Below are positions 33,937 to 41,531 of a DNA stretch of 64,000 nt, in pieces (the first letter of the stretch is position 1; the number at the start of each line of letters is the position of its first letter). The stretch covers positions 268,885 through 332,884 of the forward strand of contig JAJEJC010000007.1 in the NCBI GenBank assembly GCA_022828105.1, in the 5' to 3' direction. Position numbers and translations under genes: made by a program. The DNA comes from Dehalococcoidia bacterium. GTDB lineage: Bacteria; Chloroflexota; Dehalococcoidia; Bin125. The notes beneath the pieces are model-generated. The model was not told the DNA's origin. It was given only the letters and a program-made list of their open reading frames with translations, and made no database searches.

Positions 33937-35250
33937 ATGGCGGAGCCTGAGACTGCCGACCTCACCGAGTTTCACAGCCACTTCGACCACGTCGACACCG
34001 ACAGCGCTCTATTGCAACGTTATGAGATTGACGGTCATACACCGCAAGGCGCGCTCCGGGTCAACACAATCGGCGACATCGAGCGCGCGCAGTCGGCAGC
34101 GATGAGGCAGGACTTCGCCGTCATCGCGACAGGCGGGCGGACCATGCTCGGTCTGGGCATGCCGCCGCGCCGATATGACCTGGCGTTGGACTTGTCCGGT
34201 CTCGACCAGGTCGTGGACTACGAGCCCAACGACTTCACGATCAGCGTGCAGGCAGGCATGACCCTGGCCGCGTTGCAGCGAACGCTGGCCAGCAACGGTC
34301 AGTTTCTGCCCCTCGATCATCCCCGATTCGAACAGGCCACTGTCGGAGGCATCTGCGCGGTGGGACGCGGCGGACTGCGGCGCAACGCGCTGGGCGGGCC
34401 TCGCGACTGGCTCATCGGGATGCGCATGGTCACGGCTGACGGGACCGCAATCAAGGGCGGCGGCAAGGTCGTCAAGAACGTCAGCGGCTATGACCTGCCC
34501 AAGCTCTTCGCCGGCTCGCTGGGCACCCTGGGCGTGATCGCCGAGGTGACTTTCAAACTGCGCCCGCAACCGGCGAGCGACCAGGTCGTCGCACTGCACG
34601 CCGACTCGTTCGAGCAGGCGCTCGCGGCCTCTCGCGCCGCAGCGACCGCGGCGCCGTTTCTCAATGGCTGCGTCGCCCTGTCCGAGCGGGCCGCCGCTCG
34701 AGCCGCCTCCCAAGGCGCAGACATCCTCGACGATCGACCAGCCTTGGTGCTGCGCGCCAGCGGACTCGAGTCGGCCGCCAACGAGGTGTTGGCCTCGGCG
34801 CTCGCCGCGGCCCGCAGCGCAGGATTGGAAGGCGAGGAGTCGCGGACTCCAGCCATCGTCGAGACCTGGCAGGCGATCGCCGACCTCGAACTCGGAACCC
34901 CTGCAGCTCAGGTCCGGCTGCGTATCGGTTTGCCGCCGGGCAACCTGGAGCGGGCTTGCTCGCTGGTCGACGAACTCGTTCCCGAGGTCAATTCCCGGGT
35001 CGCGGCCGGAGACTCTGGACTACTGTTCCTGGAGACAGCAACGGTCGATGCCGAGACCATCCGCGAGCTTCGAAATCGCCTGGGCCCGCTTCAGGGCCGC
35101 TTGACCATCGAATCTGCGCCGTTGGAACTCAAGCGAGCTGCGGACGTTTGGGGGCCACCGGGTCCGGGAGTGCGCTTGATGAACCGGGTCAAGGAACAGT
35201 TCGATCCGAACGGCATCCTCAATCCCGGGCGCTACGTGGACGGAATCTAA
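33937..35250 (+). CDS. glcE: glycolate oxidase FAD-binding subunit GlcE-like
   Basis: A 437-residue protein of the GlcE type, a second FAD-binding PCMH subunit of glycolate oxidase. VIATGGRTMLGLGMPPRRYDLALDL is the pyrophosphate-binding region, and GGGKVVKNVSGYDLPKLFAGSLGTLGVI is the family core. The C-terminal part is more variable and ends with a FDPNGILNPGRY motif. It lies between glcD and glcF, which fixes its role. The ATG is 27 bases after the glcD stop. Confidence 0.9.
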   Translation: MAEPETADLTEFHSHFDHVDTDSALLQRYEIDGHTPQGALRVNTIGDIERAQSAAMRQDFAVIATGGRTMLGLGMPPRRYDLALDLSGLDQVVDYEPNDFTISVQAGMTLAALQRTLASNGQFLPLDHPRFEQATVGGICAVGRGGLRRNALGGPRDWLIGMRMVTADGTAIKGGGKVVKNVSGYDLPKLFAGSLGTLGVIAEVTFKLRPQPASDQVVALHADSFEQALAASRAAATAAPFLNGCVALSERAAARAASQGADILDDRPALVLRASGLESAANEVLASALAAARSAGLEGEESRTPAIVETWQAIADLELGTPAAQVRLRIGLPPGNLERACSLVDELVPEVNSRVAAGDSGLLFLETATVDAETIRELRNRLGPLQGRLTIESAPLELKRAADVWGPPGPGVRLMNRVKEQFDPNGILNPGRYVDGI

Positions 35251-35259
35251 GCTGCACTC

Positions 35260-36615
35260 ATGAGCATCGCCGAGTCGCCGCCCCAAGCCGAACCGCTCTG
35301 GTTGACCGAGGATCGTCCCGACGCGGGAGAACTCGGGCTCTGCGTCCATTGCGGCTTCTGCCTCAACGCCTGCCCGACGTATCACGACCTCGGCGTCGAG
35401 ACCGACTCGCCGCGCGGACGGATTGCGCTGATGCGCGGCCTCGACGACGGCCGCATTGCGTGGTCGGACCGCGTCCAGCAGCACTTCGATCAGTGCCTCC
35501 AATGCCGCGCCTGCGAGACTGCCTGTCCATCGAAAGTGCCCTACGGCCGCTTGATGGAAGCGACCCGAGCCGAGGCCTTTGCCCAGCAGAAGTGGCCGCG
35601 CCGTCAGCGTCTGATCTGGCGGCTGGTCATGCGCGGGATCTTTCCGTATCCCCGGCGCATGCGATTGGCCGGATTCGGTCTCAAGCTCTACCAGCGCAGC
35701 GGAGTTCAGTCGCTTGTGCGGCGCAGCGGCCTGCTCAGTCGGGTGGCTCCCAAGCTGGCGGAGATCGACGCCCTGTCCCCTTCCGCCGATCGTCCCTTCT
35801 ACGCGAACCGAGAAGCTGCGCGAGAACCGCTGCGAGGCGCAGTTCGGTCCCGTGCTGCGCTCGTCACCGGTTGCATGATGCCGCTCGCCTATCCCGAGAC
35901 TCACCGCGCGACCGTGCGCGTCTTTGCGCGCAACGGCGTTGCCGTCAGCGCGCCCGATGCGCAGGTCTGCTGCGGCGCGCTGCACGCCCACGGCGGCGAT
36001 GTCGAAGCCGCGCGCGAGTTGGCGCGCCGCAACATCGACGCCTTCACGCCCGAGTCCGAAGACTTGCCCGACGCCATTCTGATCAACGCCGCCGGCTGCG
36101 GCTCGCATCTCAAGGAATACGGGCACCTGCTGCGCAACGACTCCGAGTACGCACAACGAGCTGCTGCGTTCGCCGCTCGCGTGCGCGATGTGCATGAATA
36201 CCTGGTCGAGATCGGCTTTGCCAAGCCAAGCGGCCGAATCGAACGAACCGTGACCTACCAGGACTCCTGCCACCTGTCCCATGCGCAGGGCATCCGCAAG
36301 CCGCCGCGTGACGTGCTGCGCAGCATTCCCGGACTGACGCTCAGCGAGATGCGCACGCCGGATCGCTGCTGCGGTTCGGCAGGCATCTACTCGGTCGTGC
36401 AGAGCGATATCTCGAAGCGTGTGCTGGCCGAGAAGATGGACGATGTCCTCGCAACGTCCGCCGAGCAGATCTGCACCGCCAATCCGGGTTGCATGCTCCA
36501 ACTCGACGCAGGCATCGCGAAGTACGACCGGCAGGGCCGGATGATGCCTCGCTCGACCCATGCGATCGAACTACTGGACGAGTCCTACCGTCTCGGTGAT
36601 CGGGACGACGCCTGA
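35260..36615 (+). CDS. glcF: glycolate oxidase iron-sulfur subunit GlcF
   Basis: A 451-residue iron-sulfur protein that passes electrons from the flavin subunits to the membrane chain. It has two ferredoxin-type 4Fe-4S motifs (CVHCGFCLNACP at about 28-39 and CLQCRACETACP at about 77-88). Two CCG-type cysteine-rich domains follow (VCCGALHAHGG and RCCGSAGIYSV). This matches the GlcF/heterodisulfide-reductase-D pattern. The ATG is nine bases after the glcE stop. Confidence 0.93.
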   Translation: MSIAESPPQAEPLWLTEDRPDAGELGLCVHCGFCLNACPTYHDLGVETDSPRGRIALMRGLDDGRIAWSDRVQQHFDQCLQCRACETACPSKVPYGRLMEATRAEAFAQQKWPRRQRLIWRLVMRGIFPYPRRMRLAGFGLKLYQRSGVQSLVRRSGLLSRVAPKLAEIDALSPSADRPFYANREAAREPLRGAVRSRAALVTGCMMPLAYPETHRATVRVFARNGVAVSAPDAQVCCGALHAHGGDVEAARELARRNIDAFTPESEDLPDAILINAAGCGSHLKEYGHLLRNDSEYAQRAAAFAARVRDVHEYLVEIGFAKPSGRIERTVTYQDSCHLSHAQGIRKPPRDVLRSIPGLTLSEMRTPDRCCGSAGIYSVVQSDISKRVLAEKMDDVLATSAEQICTANPGCMLQLDAGIAKYDRQGRMMPRSTHAIELLDESYRLGDRDDA

Positions 36616-36685
36616 CGATCAGTTAGCCTCTCAGTCGCGTACACCCGCTCATCGCACGCGAGCAACGACTGGAAAGGCGGCGATC

Positions 36686-37525
36686 ATGGGACTGTTCCGC
36701 AAGGTTGAGGTTGGCGGCGCGACCCTGATCGCCGTTCAGGACTCCTGGGCGTCTCTGCCGCCCACGGCGTTCTTTGACCAGACCGAAGATTCCGACTGGG
36801 ACAATTACCGGGACCTGCTCGACGAGGACGGCAACATCACGCTCAATCTCGGCGCCTGGATCGTGATCTCGGGGGGCACAACGATCCTCGTCGACTCCGG
36901 GATCGGCGGCCGGCCGACGTTCATGCCGCTCAAGGAACCGCCGGTCATGCCCACGGTGATGCAGGAAGCCGGAGTGTCGCCGAACGACATCGACGTCGTC
37001 GCCTTCTCGCACCTGCACTTCGACCACACCGGTTGGAACACCTGGGACAACGACGGCACGCCGGTCCCTCAGTTCCCCAACGCGAGACATGTGATCCAGC
37101 AGGCCGAATGGGACTACTGGACCAGCAGCGACGAACTCAAGGAGGGCGCGCAGTACGACAACGTGCTCAGCCCCATCGTCGATGCCGGGCTGGTCGACTT
37201 CGTCGAGGGCGAACATGCGCTGACCGATGAGGTCGTCACCGTGCCGACGCCGGGCCACACGCCGGGTCACGTCTCGTTCGCCGTATCCAGCGGCGGCGAG
37301 AAGGCGTACGTCATTGGCGACGCGGCGCACCACATGGTCCAGCTCGGCGAAACCGATTGGTGCCCGGGCGCGGACGTGAACACGACCGACTCGACGGCCA
37401 GTCGACACAAGCTGTTCGACCAGATCGAGTCCGAGAACGCGCTGATCGCCTCAGGCCACTTCAGCTTCCCCGGCCTCGGCCGAGCCGCCCGCCGCAACGG
37501 CGCCCGCTACTTCGCTGCGGAGTAG
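36686..37525 (+). CDS. MBL-fold metallo-hydrolase
   Basis: A 279-residue metallo-beta-lactamase-fold hydrolase. The ATG at 36686 has GGAAAGG upstream; the open frame reaches further back without family features. The zinc ligands are present: HLHFDH (109-114), a His in TPGHTPGHVSF and the Asp and His of GDAAH. This subgroup includes N-acyl-homoserine lactonase-like and glyoxalase II-like proteins. The substrate is not clear. It follows glcDEF with a 70-base gap that contains a TAGCCT box. Confidence 0.9.
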   Translation: MGLFRKVEVGGATLIAVQDSWASLPPTAFFDQTEDSDWDNYRDLLDEDGNITLNLGAWIVISGGTTILVDSGIGGRPTFMPLKEPPVMPTVMQEAGVSPNDIDVVAFSHLHFDHTGWNTWDNDGTPVPQFPNARHVIQQAEWDYWTSSDELKEGAQYDNVLSPIVDAGLVDFVEGEHALTDEVVTVPTPGHTPGHVSFAVSSGGEKAYVIGDAAHHMVQLGETDWCPGADVNTTDSTASRHKLFDQIESENALIASGHFSFPGLGRAARRNGARYFAAE

Positions 37526-37537
37526 CGGGCTGATGCG

Positions 37538-38506
37538 TCAGTCGCGGAGCTGATCGGCGTACTGGGCGATGTCGATGTAGCGGTCGGCGACCTGGCGGAG
37601 GTCGGCCGAGGTGCTCTGGCCGAAGGCCATCACCTCGACGCGGACGCCGCGCGCGCCGACGATCTCAACCAGGCGGCGGAAGTCGCCGTCGCCCGAGACG
37701 AGCACGATCACGTCCACGCGATCGGACATCGTCAAGACATCGATCGCCAGCTCGACGTCGAAATTGGCCTTGACCGACCCGCCGCTGAAACGCTTCAACT
37801 GCTTCGTCGCGATCCGGTAGCCATGATCGAGGAACGGCACGACGAAGCGCTCGTTCTCGGTGCGGGCTGAAGGGTCGTCGGAGATCGGCGAGTACGCGAT
37901 CGCCCGCACGAGCGTGCGTCCGTGCGAGAGGAAGTCGGCGACCTTGCCCCAGTTCAGGCGAACGCCGGAGGCTTCCGCGCCGTAGAGGATGTTGGGCACA
38001 TCGACGAAGATGGCGAGCCGCGGCAGGACTTCAATCCGGCCGGGCGGTTGGTCTTCCCCGCGCAGGCCGAGCAGCGTGTCGGTCAGCACTGCCTGGGACT
38101 CGGCCAGCCGCTCGATGGTCTTGCCTTGCTGCTCCAGCAGCGCGGTCTGGCGCTCCAGCAGCGAGAGCATCTGATCGTTCGGATCCGACGGCTTGTCTTG
38201 CGTCGAACGTCGCGTGGCCCGCCTCGGAGTCGGCTTGGCCGCCGCCGCATTCGACTTGACAGCGGAGCCACCTGACGTCTTCGGCGCGGAGCTGCTCTGC
38301 GCCTTCGATGCGGGCGATCCGTTCGCGCTGCCCCGGCGACGCCCACCGCGCCGCGACGGCGCGGTGGGAGCGGCGTCCGGCGGAGCGGGTGGCGCCGATC
38401 GTGTTCGTGCTGGCTGATCGGGTGTGACCAGCGGCGCTGCGTTCTCTGGTTGCGGTTCGTCGGCGGACTTCTCAGTCGTGCTAGTTCGCCTCAGGAATCT
38501 TGCCAT
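37538..38506 (-). CDS. NYN (PIN-like) domain protein with disordered, coiled-coil N-terminus
   Basis: A 322-residue protein. Residues 1-108 are Pro/Ala/Ser/Arg-rich and disordered, with a basic RRGGRRRG stretch. A coiled coil follows at about 110-148 (QMLSLLERQTALLEQQGKTI). The NYN/LabA-like domain spans 160-322: Asp169 (IFVDVPN), Asp in DVELAIDVL and VSGDGDF form the metal-binding acidic set of a predicted ribonuclease. The order suggests an RNA-binding nuclease that oligomerises. GGAAAG precedes the ATG. Confidence 0.87.
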   Translation of the reverse strand: MARFLRRTSTTEKSADEPQPENAAPLVTPDQPARTRSAPPAPPDAAPTAPSRRGGRRRGSANGSPASKAQSSSAPKTSGGSAVKSNAAAAKPTPRRATRRSTQDKPSDPNDQMLSLLERQTALLEQQGKTIERLAESQAVLTDTLLGLRGEDQPPGRIEVLPRLAIFVDVPNILYGAEASGVRLNWGKVADFLSHGRTLVRAIAYSPISDDPSARTENERFVVPFLDHGYRIATKQLKRFSGGSVKANFDVELAIDVLTMSDRVDVIVLVSGDGDFRRLVEIVGARGVRVEVMAFGQSTSADLRQVADRYIDIAQYADQLRD

Positions 38507-38521
38507 TACCTAGCTTTCCAT

Positions 38522-39592
38522 TCATAGGACGGGAACTGTGAGCGGTTGCATCAGGGCTGACGCGGCAGCCTTGACGGCGACGCGCTCGGCGATGCCGGTA
38601 AACGCACTCGCAGCGGCGTTCTCGGCATCGAACGCGACAATCGGTTGGCCCTCGTCGCCGCCGGCGCGGACCTCGGTCGCGAGGGGAACCTCACCAAGGA
38701 AATCGATCTCCAGATCGTCGGCCGCGTCGCGGGCGCCGCCGTGTCCGAATATCTCCACCCGCTGTCCCGTGTCGGGCGTGACGAAGTAGGACATGTTCTC
38801 GACGATGCCGAAGACCGGCACGTCGAGTTTCTCGAACATCGTGACCGCCTTGCTGGCGTCCTCGAGCGCGACTTGCTGCGGCGTCGAGACGACGACCGCT
38901 CCGGCGATCGGCGCCTCCTGCGCCATCGACATCGACGCGTCGCTCGTGCCCGGCGGCAGGTCGATCAGCAGGTAGTCGACCTCTCCCCATTCCACGTCAT
39001 GGAGAAGTTGCCGAACCGCCGATCCGATCATCGGACCGCGCCAGACGACGGGCGCACCCGGTGGGATCATGAAGCCCAGCGACACGACTTTGACTCCGTA
39101 GCGGCTGACCGGGTGCAGGCCTCGCTCGCTCTCCATCTGATAGCCGTTGGGCAGACCGAACATGGTTGGGAGGTTGGGTCCGGTCGCATCGGCATCGATC
39201 AGGCCGACAGCCGCGCCGCTCTGGGCCAGCGCGACGGCGAGGTTGGTGGCGATGGTCGACTTGCCGACGCCGCCCTTGTTGGAGGCCACGGCGATGATGT
39301 TCTTGACGCCGCCGATGGCTGCCTGCTGGCCGGTTCCCTGCCAGGCGGGGACATCGACGCGCGTCTCGATCGTCACGTGTCCAGCTCCGGCCTGAGCCAA
39401 CGCGGAGCGGACTCGCTCTTCCAGTTCCGATTGCGAGGGGTAGCCGTACATCGGCAGAATCAGGTGCAGCGTGACCGAATCGCCGTCGATTACTGCGCCG
39501 TCAAACATCCGCAGTGCGATCAGGTCGCGTCCAAGCTGCGGATCGCGGACGGTCCGTAACGCGTCTCGCACCGCCTCGTCGGTGAGGGCCAT
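38522..39592 (-). CDS. Mrp/NBP35-type P-loop ATPase (iron-sulfur carrier ApbC-like)
   Basis: A 356-residue protein. The ATG at 39592 has AAGGGGAG upstream; the frame reaches 39637 without support. Residues 1-80 form a MIP18/DUF59 domain (VRDPQLGRDL). The deviant Walker A KGGVGKS (106-112) and LIDADATGPNLPTMFGL follow. The family assembles or carries Fe-S clusters and hydrolyses ATP. I do not see a clear CxxC near the C-terminus, which some members use to hold the cluster. It is upstream of the NYN gene on the same strand. Confidence 0.93.
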   Translation of the reverse strand: MALTDEAVRDALRTVRDPQLGRDLIALRMFDGAVIDGDSVTLHLILPMYGYPSQSELEERVRSALAQAGAGHVTIETRVDVPAWQGTGQQAAIGGVKNIIAVASNKGGVGKSTIATNLAVALAQSGAAVGLIDADATGPNLPTMFGLPNGYQMESERGLHPVSRYGVKVVSLGFMIPPGAPVVWRGPMIGSAVRQLLHDVEWGEVDYLLIDLPPGTSDASMSMAQEAPIAGAVVVSTPQQVALEDASKAVTMFEKLDVPVFGIVENMSYFVTPDTGQRVEIFGHGGARDAADDLEIDFLGEVPLATEVRAGGDEGQPIVAFDAENAAASAFTGIAERVAVKAAASALMQPLTVPVL

Positions 39593-40110
39593 GCGCTCCC
39601 CTTTCTCGGCTCGACCCGTCAGCCGCCGCCAGACCACGACCCGCTCAGCCCCGTTCCCTCAGAATCGGGGTACTGTGAATGGAGTCGGATGTTCGGGCGG
39701 TCGGTTGCCCGCCCGCATGGCTGCGGCAGGCGGAAGTGCGATGGGTGGATACGGTGTGAATGCAGATCAAGGTCAGTCGATGCGCCTGGATTCAGCCTCG
39801 CATGTTCAGCGTCGTCGCTCTGCGCTGCATTCATCGTACCCCAATACGGCGACAAGCACTGAACCGCGCCGGTTTCCTCGCCGGGTCCGCCGCGCGACCG
39901 CAGTGCGGAATCGACCCGATTCGACGATCAAATCGTCAAGTAGTTACGAGCGGGTGTCGCACTTTACAGCGATGCGATGGGGATGCGACAGGATTGTTTC
40001 CCGTTGTATTGCTCAACGACAAGGTGATACGTAGCGTCCTGCTCACACGGGACTGCAAGAGTGCGTGTTGCGTCCACAGCGCGGCTACGCAGGCCCAGGA
40101 AGGTTCAAGC
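39593..40110. other. intergenic region of 518 bases
   Basis: The region lies between the divergent mrp-like gene and the small His/Cys protein gene. Long open frames cross it on the plus strand, but they look like chance GC-rich frames without ribosome sites. I see no tRNA, repeat or confident hairpin. Weak TANNNT boxes occur near the right end (for example 40085-40090). It is the largest apparently non-coding stretch in the window. Confidence 0.35.
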
Positions 40111-40335
40111 ATGGCAGCGAAGACTCGACTGAAGACTGAAGCGTCTACTCACATCCACCACTGGACGATTGACGCTCCGAACGGCCCGATGTCGATGGGT
40201 GTCTGCAGTTGCGGCGAGACCAAGGAATTCCGCAACTCGTCCGAGGACTCGATTTGGGATCGCCAGGAGGGTCGCTCGCGCTGGAACGACATGGGTATAT
40301 CCAAGCGCCGCCGCACCGTCGAGAACGACAACTAG
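40111..40335 (+). CDS. small His/Cys protein, possible metal-binding
   Basis: A 74-residue protein with a strong ribosome site (AGGAAGG) eight bases before its ATG. It holds HIHHWTIDAPNGP followed by VCSCGETKEFRNS, that is, a His cluster and a CxC that could bind a metal, with a basic C-terminus (KRRRT). Similar short segments (HxW-I--PNGP then Cys-Gly-REFRNS) occur, as far as I recall, in hypothetical proteins of Chloroflexota and actinobacteria. Function unknown. It lies 72 bases upstream of the dihydroorotate dehydrogenase start. Confidence 0.75.
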   Translation: MAAKTRLKTEASTHIHHWTIDAPNGPMSMGVCSCGETKEFRNSSEDSIWDRQEGRSRWNDMGISKRRRTVENDN

Positions 40336-40406
40336 CCCCGTTTGTCTCCGACTCCTCTCCCGCTTCACTGCATGTCCGCGCACTAGCATGCGCGGCAAGG
40401 AGTCGC

Positions 40407-41393
40407 ATGTCCTCATCGGTGACCGACCTCCATGCTGTTCGCGCTGCGGCCGCGCGTCCGCTAACGCCAAGCCTCAGTGTTGATCTGGCGCCGGGGGCGA
40501 AGCGTGAACTGACGCTCCGCAACCCGGTAATGACCGCCTCAGGCACTTCAAGCAACGGCCTGGAGTTGGCGCGCCTGTTCGACATCAATCGACTCGGCAG
40601 CGTGCTGTCCAAAGGCGTCACGCTCAAGCCTCGACGTGGCAATCCGACCCCAAGGATTGTCGAGACGCCGGCAGGGATGCTGAACAGCATCGGCTTCCAA
40701 AACGTCGGTGTGAGCAAGCTGCTGAGCGATGTCGCGACCGTCTGGGAGACCTGGAATGTGCCTGTTGTCGTCAACATGCTCGGCGACACGGTTGACGAGT
40801 TCGCGCGGCTCGCCCAGGTGCTCGACGGCGCGCCCGGCGTGGCCGGGCTCGAAGTCAACATCTCCTGTCCCAATCTCGACGTGGGAGGCGTCGCTTTTGG
40901 CAGAGATCCCGTCGCCGCTGCTCGCGTCGTTGAGGCGGTGGTCACGTCGACGACGCTGCCCGTGATCGCCAAGCTCACGCCCGACGTGACGGACATCACG
41001 GTCATCGCACAGGCCTGCCAGGACGCCGGCGCAGACGCACTCTGTGTGGCCAACTCCTTCGTCGGGATGAGCATCGACGTCAACTCGCGCCGACCACGCA
41101 CGAACCGGCCGGTTGCCGGACTGACCGGACCGGCGATCAAGCCGCTCGCATTGCGGCTGGTCTGGGAAACAGCCAATGCCGTGGAGATTCCCGTGATCGG
41201 CTGCGGCGGAATCATGGATGGACGCGATGCCGTCGAGTTCATCCTCGCCGGCGCGACGGCGGTCCAGGTCGGTACGGCGTCGTTCCGCGACCCCTTCGCG
41301 CCCATTCAGGTGTTGGAAGAGCTGGTTCAGTACTGCACCGAGAACGGCGTGAGCGACATCAACGATCTGATCGGCGCGGTACAGGTCGATTGA
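40407..41393 (+). CDS. pyrD: dihydroorotate dehydrogenase, class 1B type
   Basis: A 328-residue flavoprotein that oxidises dihydroorotate to orotate in pyrimidine synthesis. The ATG at 40407 has AAGGAG upstream; the frame runs on to 40209, overlapping the small gene, which is not used. The class 1 catalytic Cys154 lies in NISCPN. The FMN motifs MTASGT, NSIGFQN and CGGIMDGRDAVEFILAGATAVQVGTA are clear. Class 1B enzymes need a PyrK electron-transfer subunit, which is not adjacent. The N-terminal 20 residues are an extension. Confidence 0.93.
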   Translation: MSSSVTDLHAVRAAAARPLTPSLSVDLAPGAKRELTLRNPVMTASGTSSNGLELARLFDINRLGSVLSKGVTLKPRRGNPTPRIVETPAGMLNSIGFQNVGVSKLLSDVATVWETWNVPVVVNMLGDTVDEFARLAQVLDGAPGVAGLEVNISCPNLDVGGVAFGRDPVAAARVVEAVVTSTTLPVIAKLTPDVTDITVIAQACQDAGADALCVANSFVGMSIDVNSRRPRTNRPVAGLTGPAIKPLALRLVWETANAVEIPVIGCGGIMDGRDAVEFILAGATAVQVGTASFRDPFAPIQVLEELVQYCTENGVSDINDLIGAVQVD

Positions 41394-41422
41394 GTCGCGC
41401 GACGGCATAGAGTGAATCGATG

Positions 41423-41499
41423 CGGGGTGTAGCTCAGCTTGGCAGAGCGCACGGTTTGGGGCCGTGAGGCCGGCGGTTCAAATCCGCCCACCCCGACCA
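41423..41499 (+). tRNA. tRNA-Pro (anticodon TGG)
   Basis: A complete cloverleaf of 77 bases. The acceptor stem CGGGGTG pairs with CACCCCG, the D-arm is GCTC...GAGC, the anticodon arm CACGG-TTTGGGG-CCGTG gives the anticodon TGG, and the T-arm is GGCGG-TTCAAAT-CCGCC. The terminal CCA is encoded in the DNA. Confidence 0.97.
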
Positions 41500-41531
41500 C
41501 CTTCTACGACGTGACCGTTCAGATTCGCCGT

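Noticed and set aside
39471-40110. Plus-strand open frames across the mrp start and the intergenic region
   Set aside because: No ribosome sites, no family features, and part overlaps the Mrp coding region; only the last 74 codons from 40111 look real.
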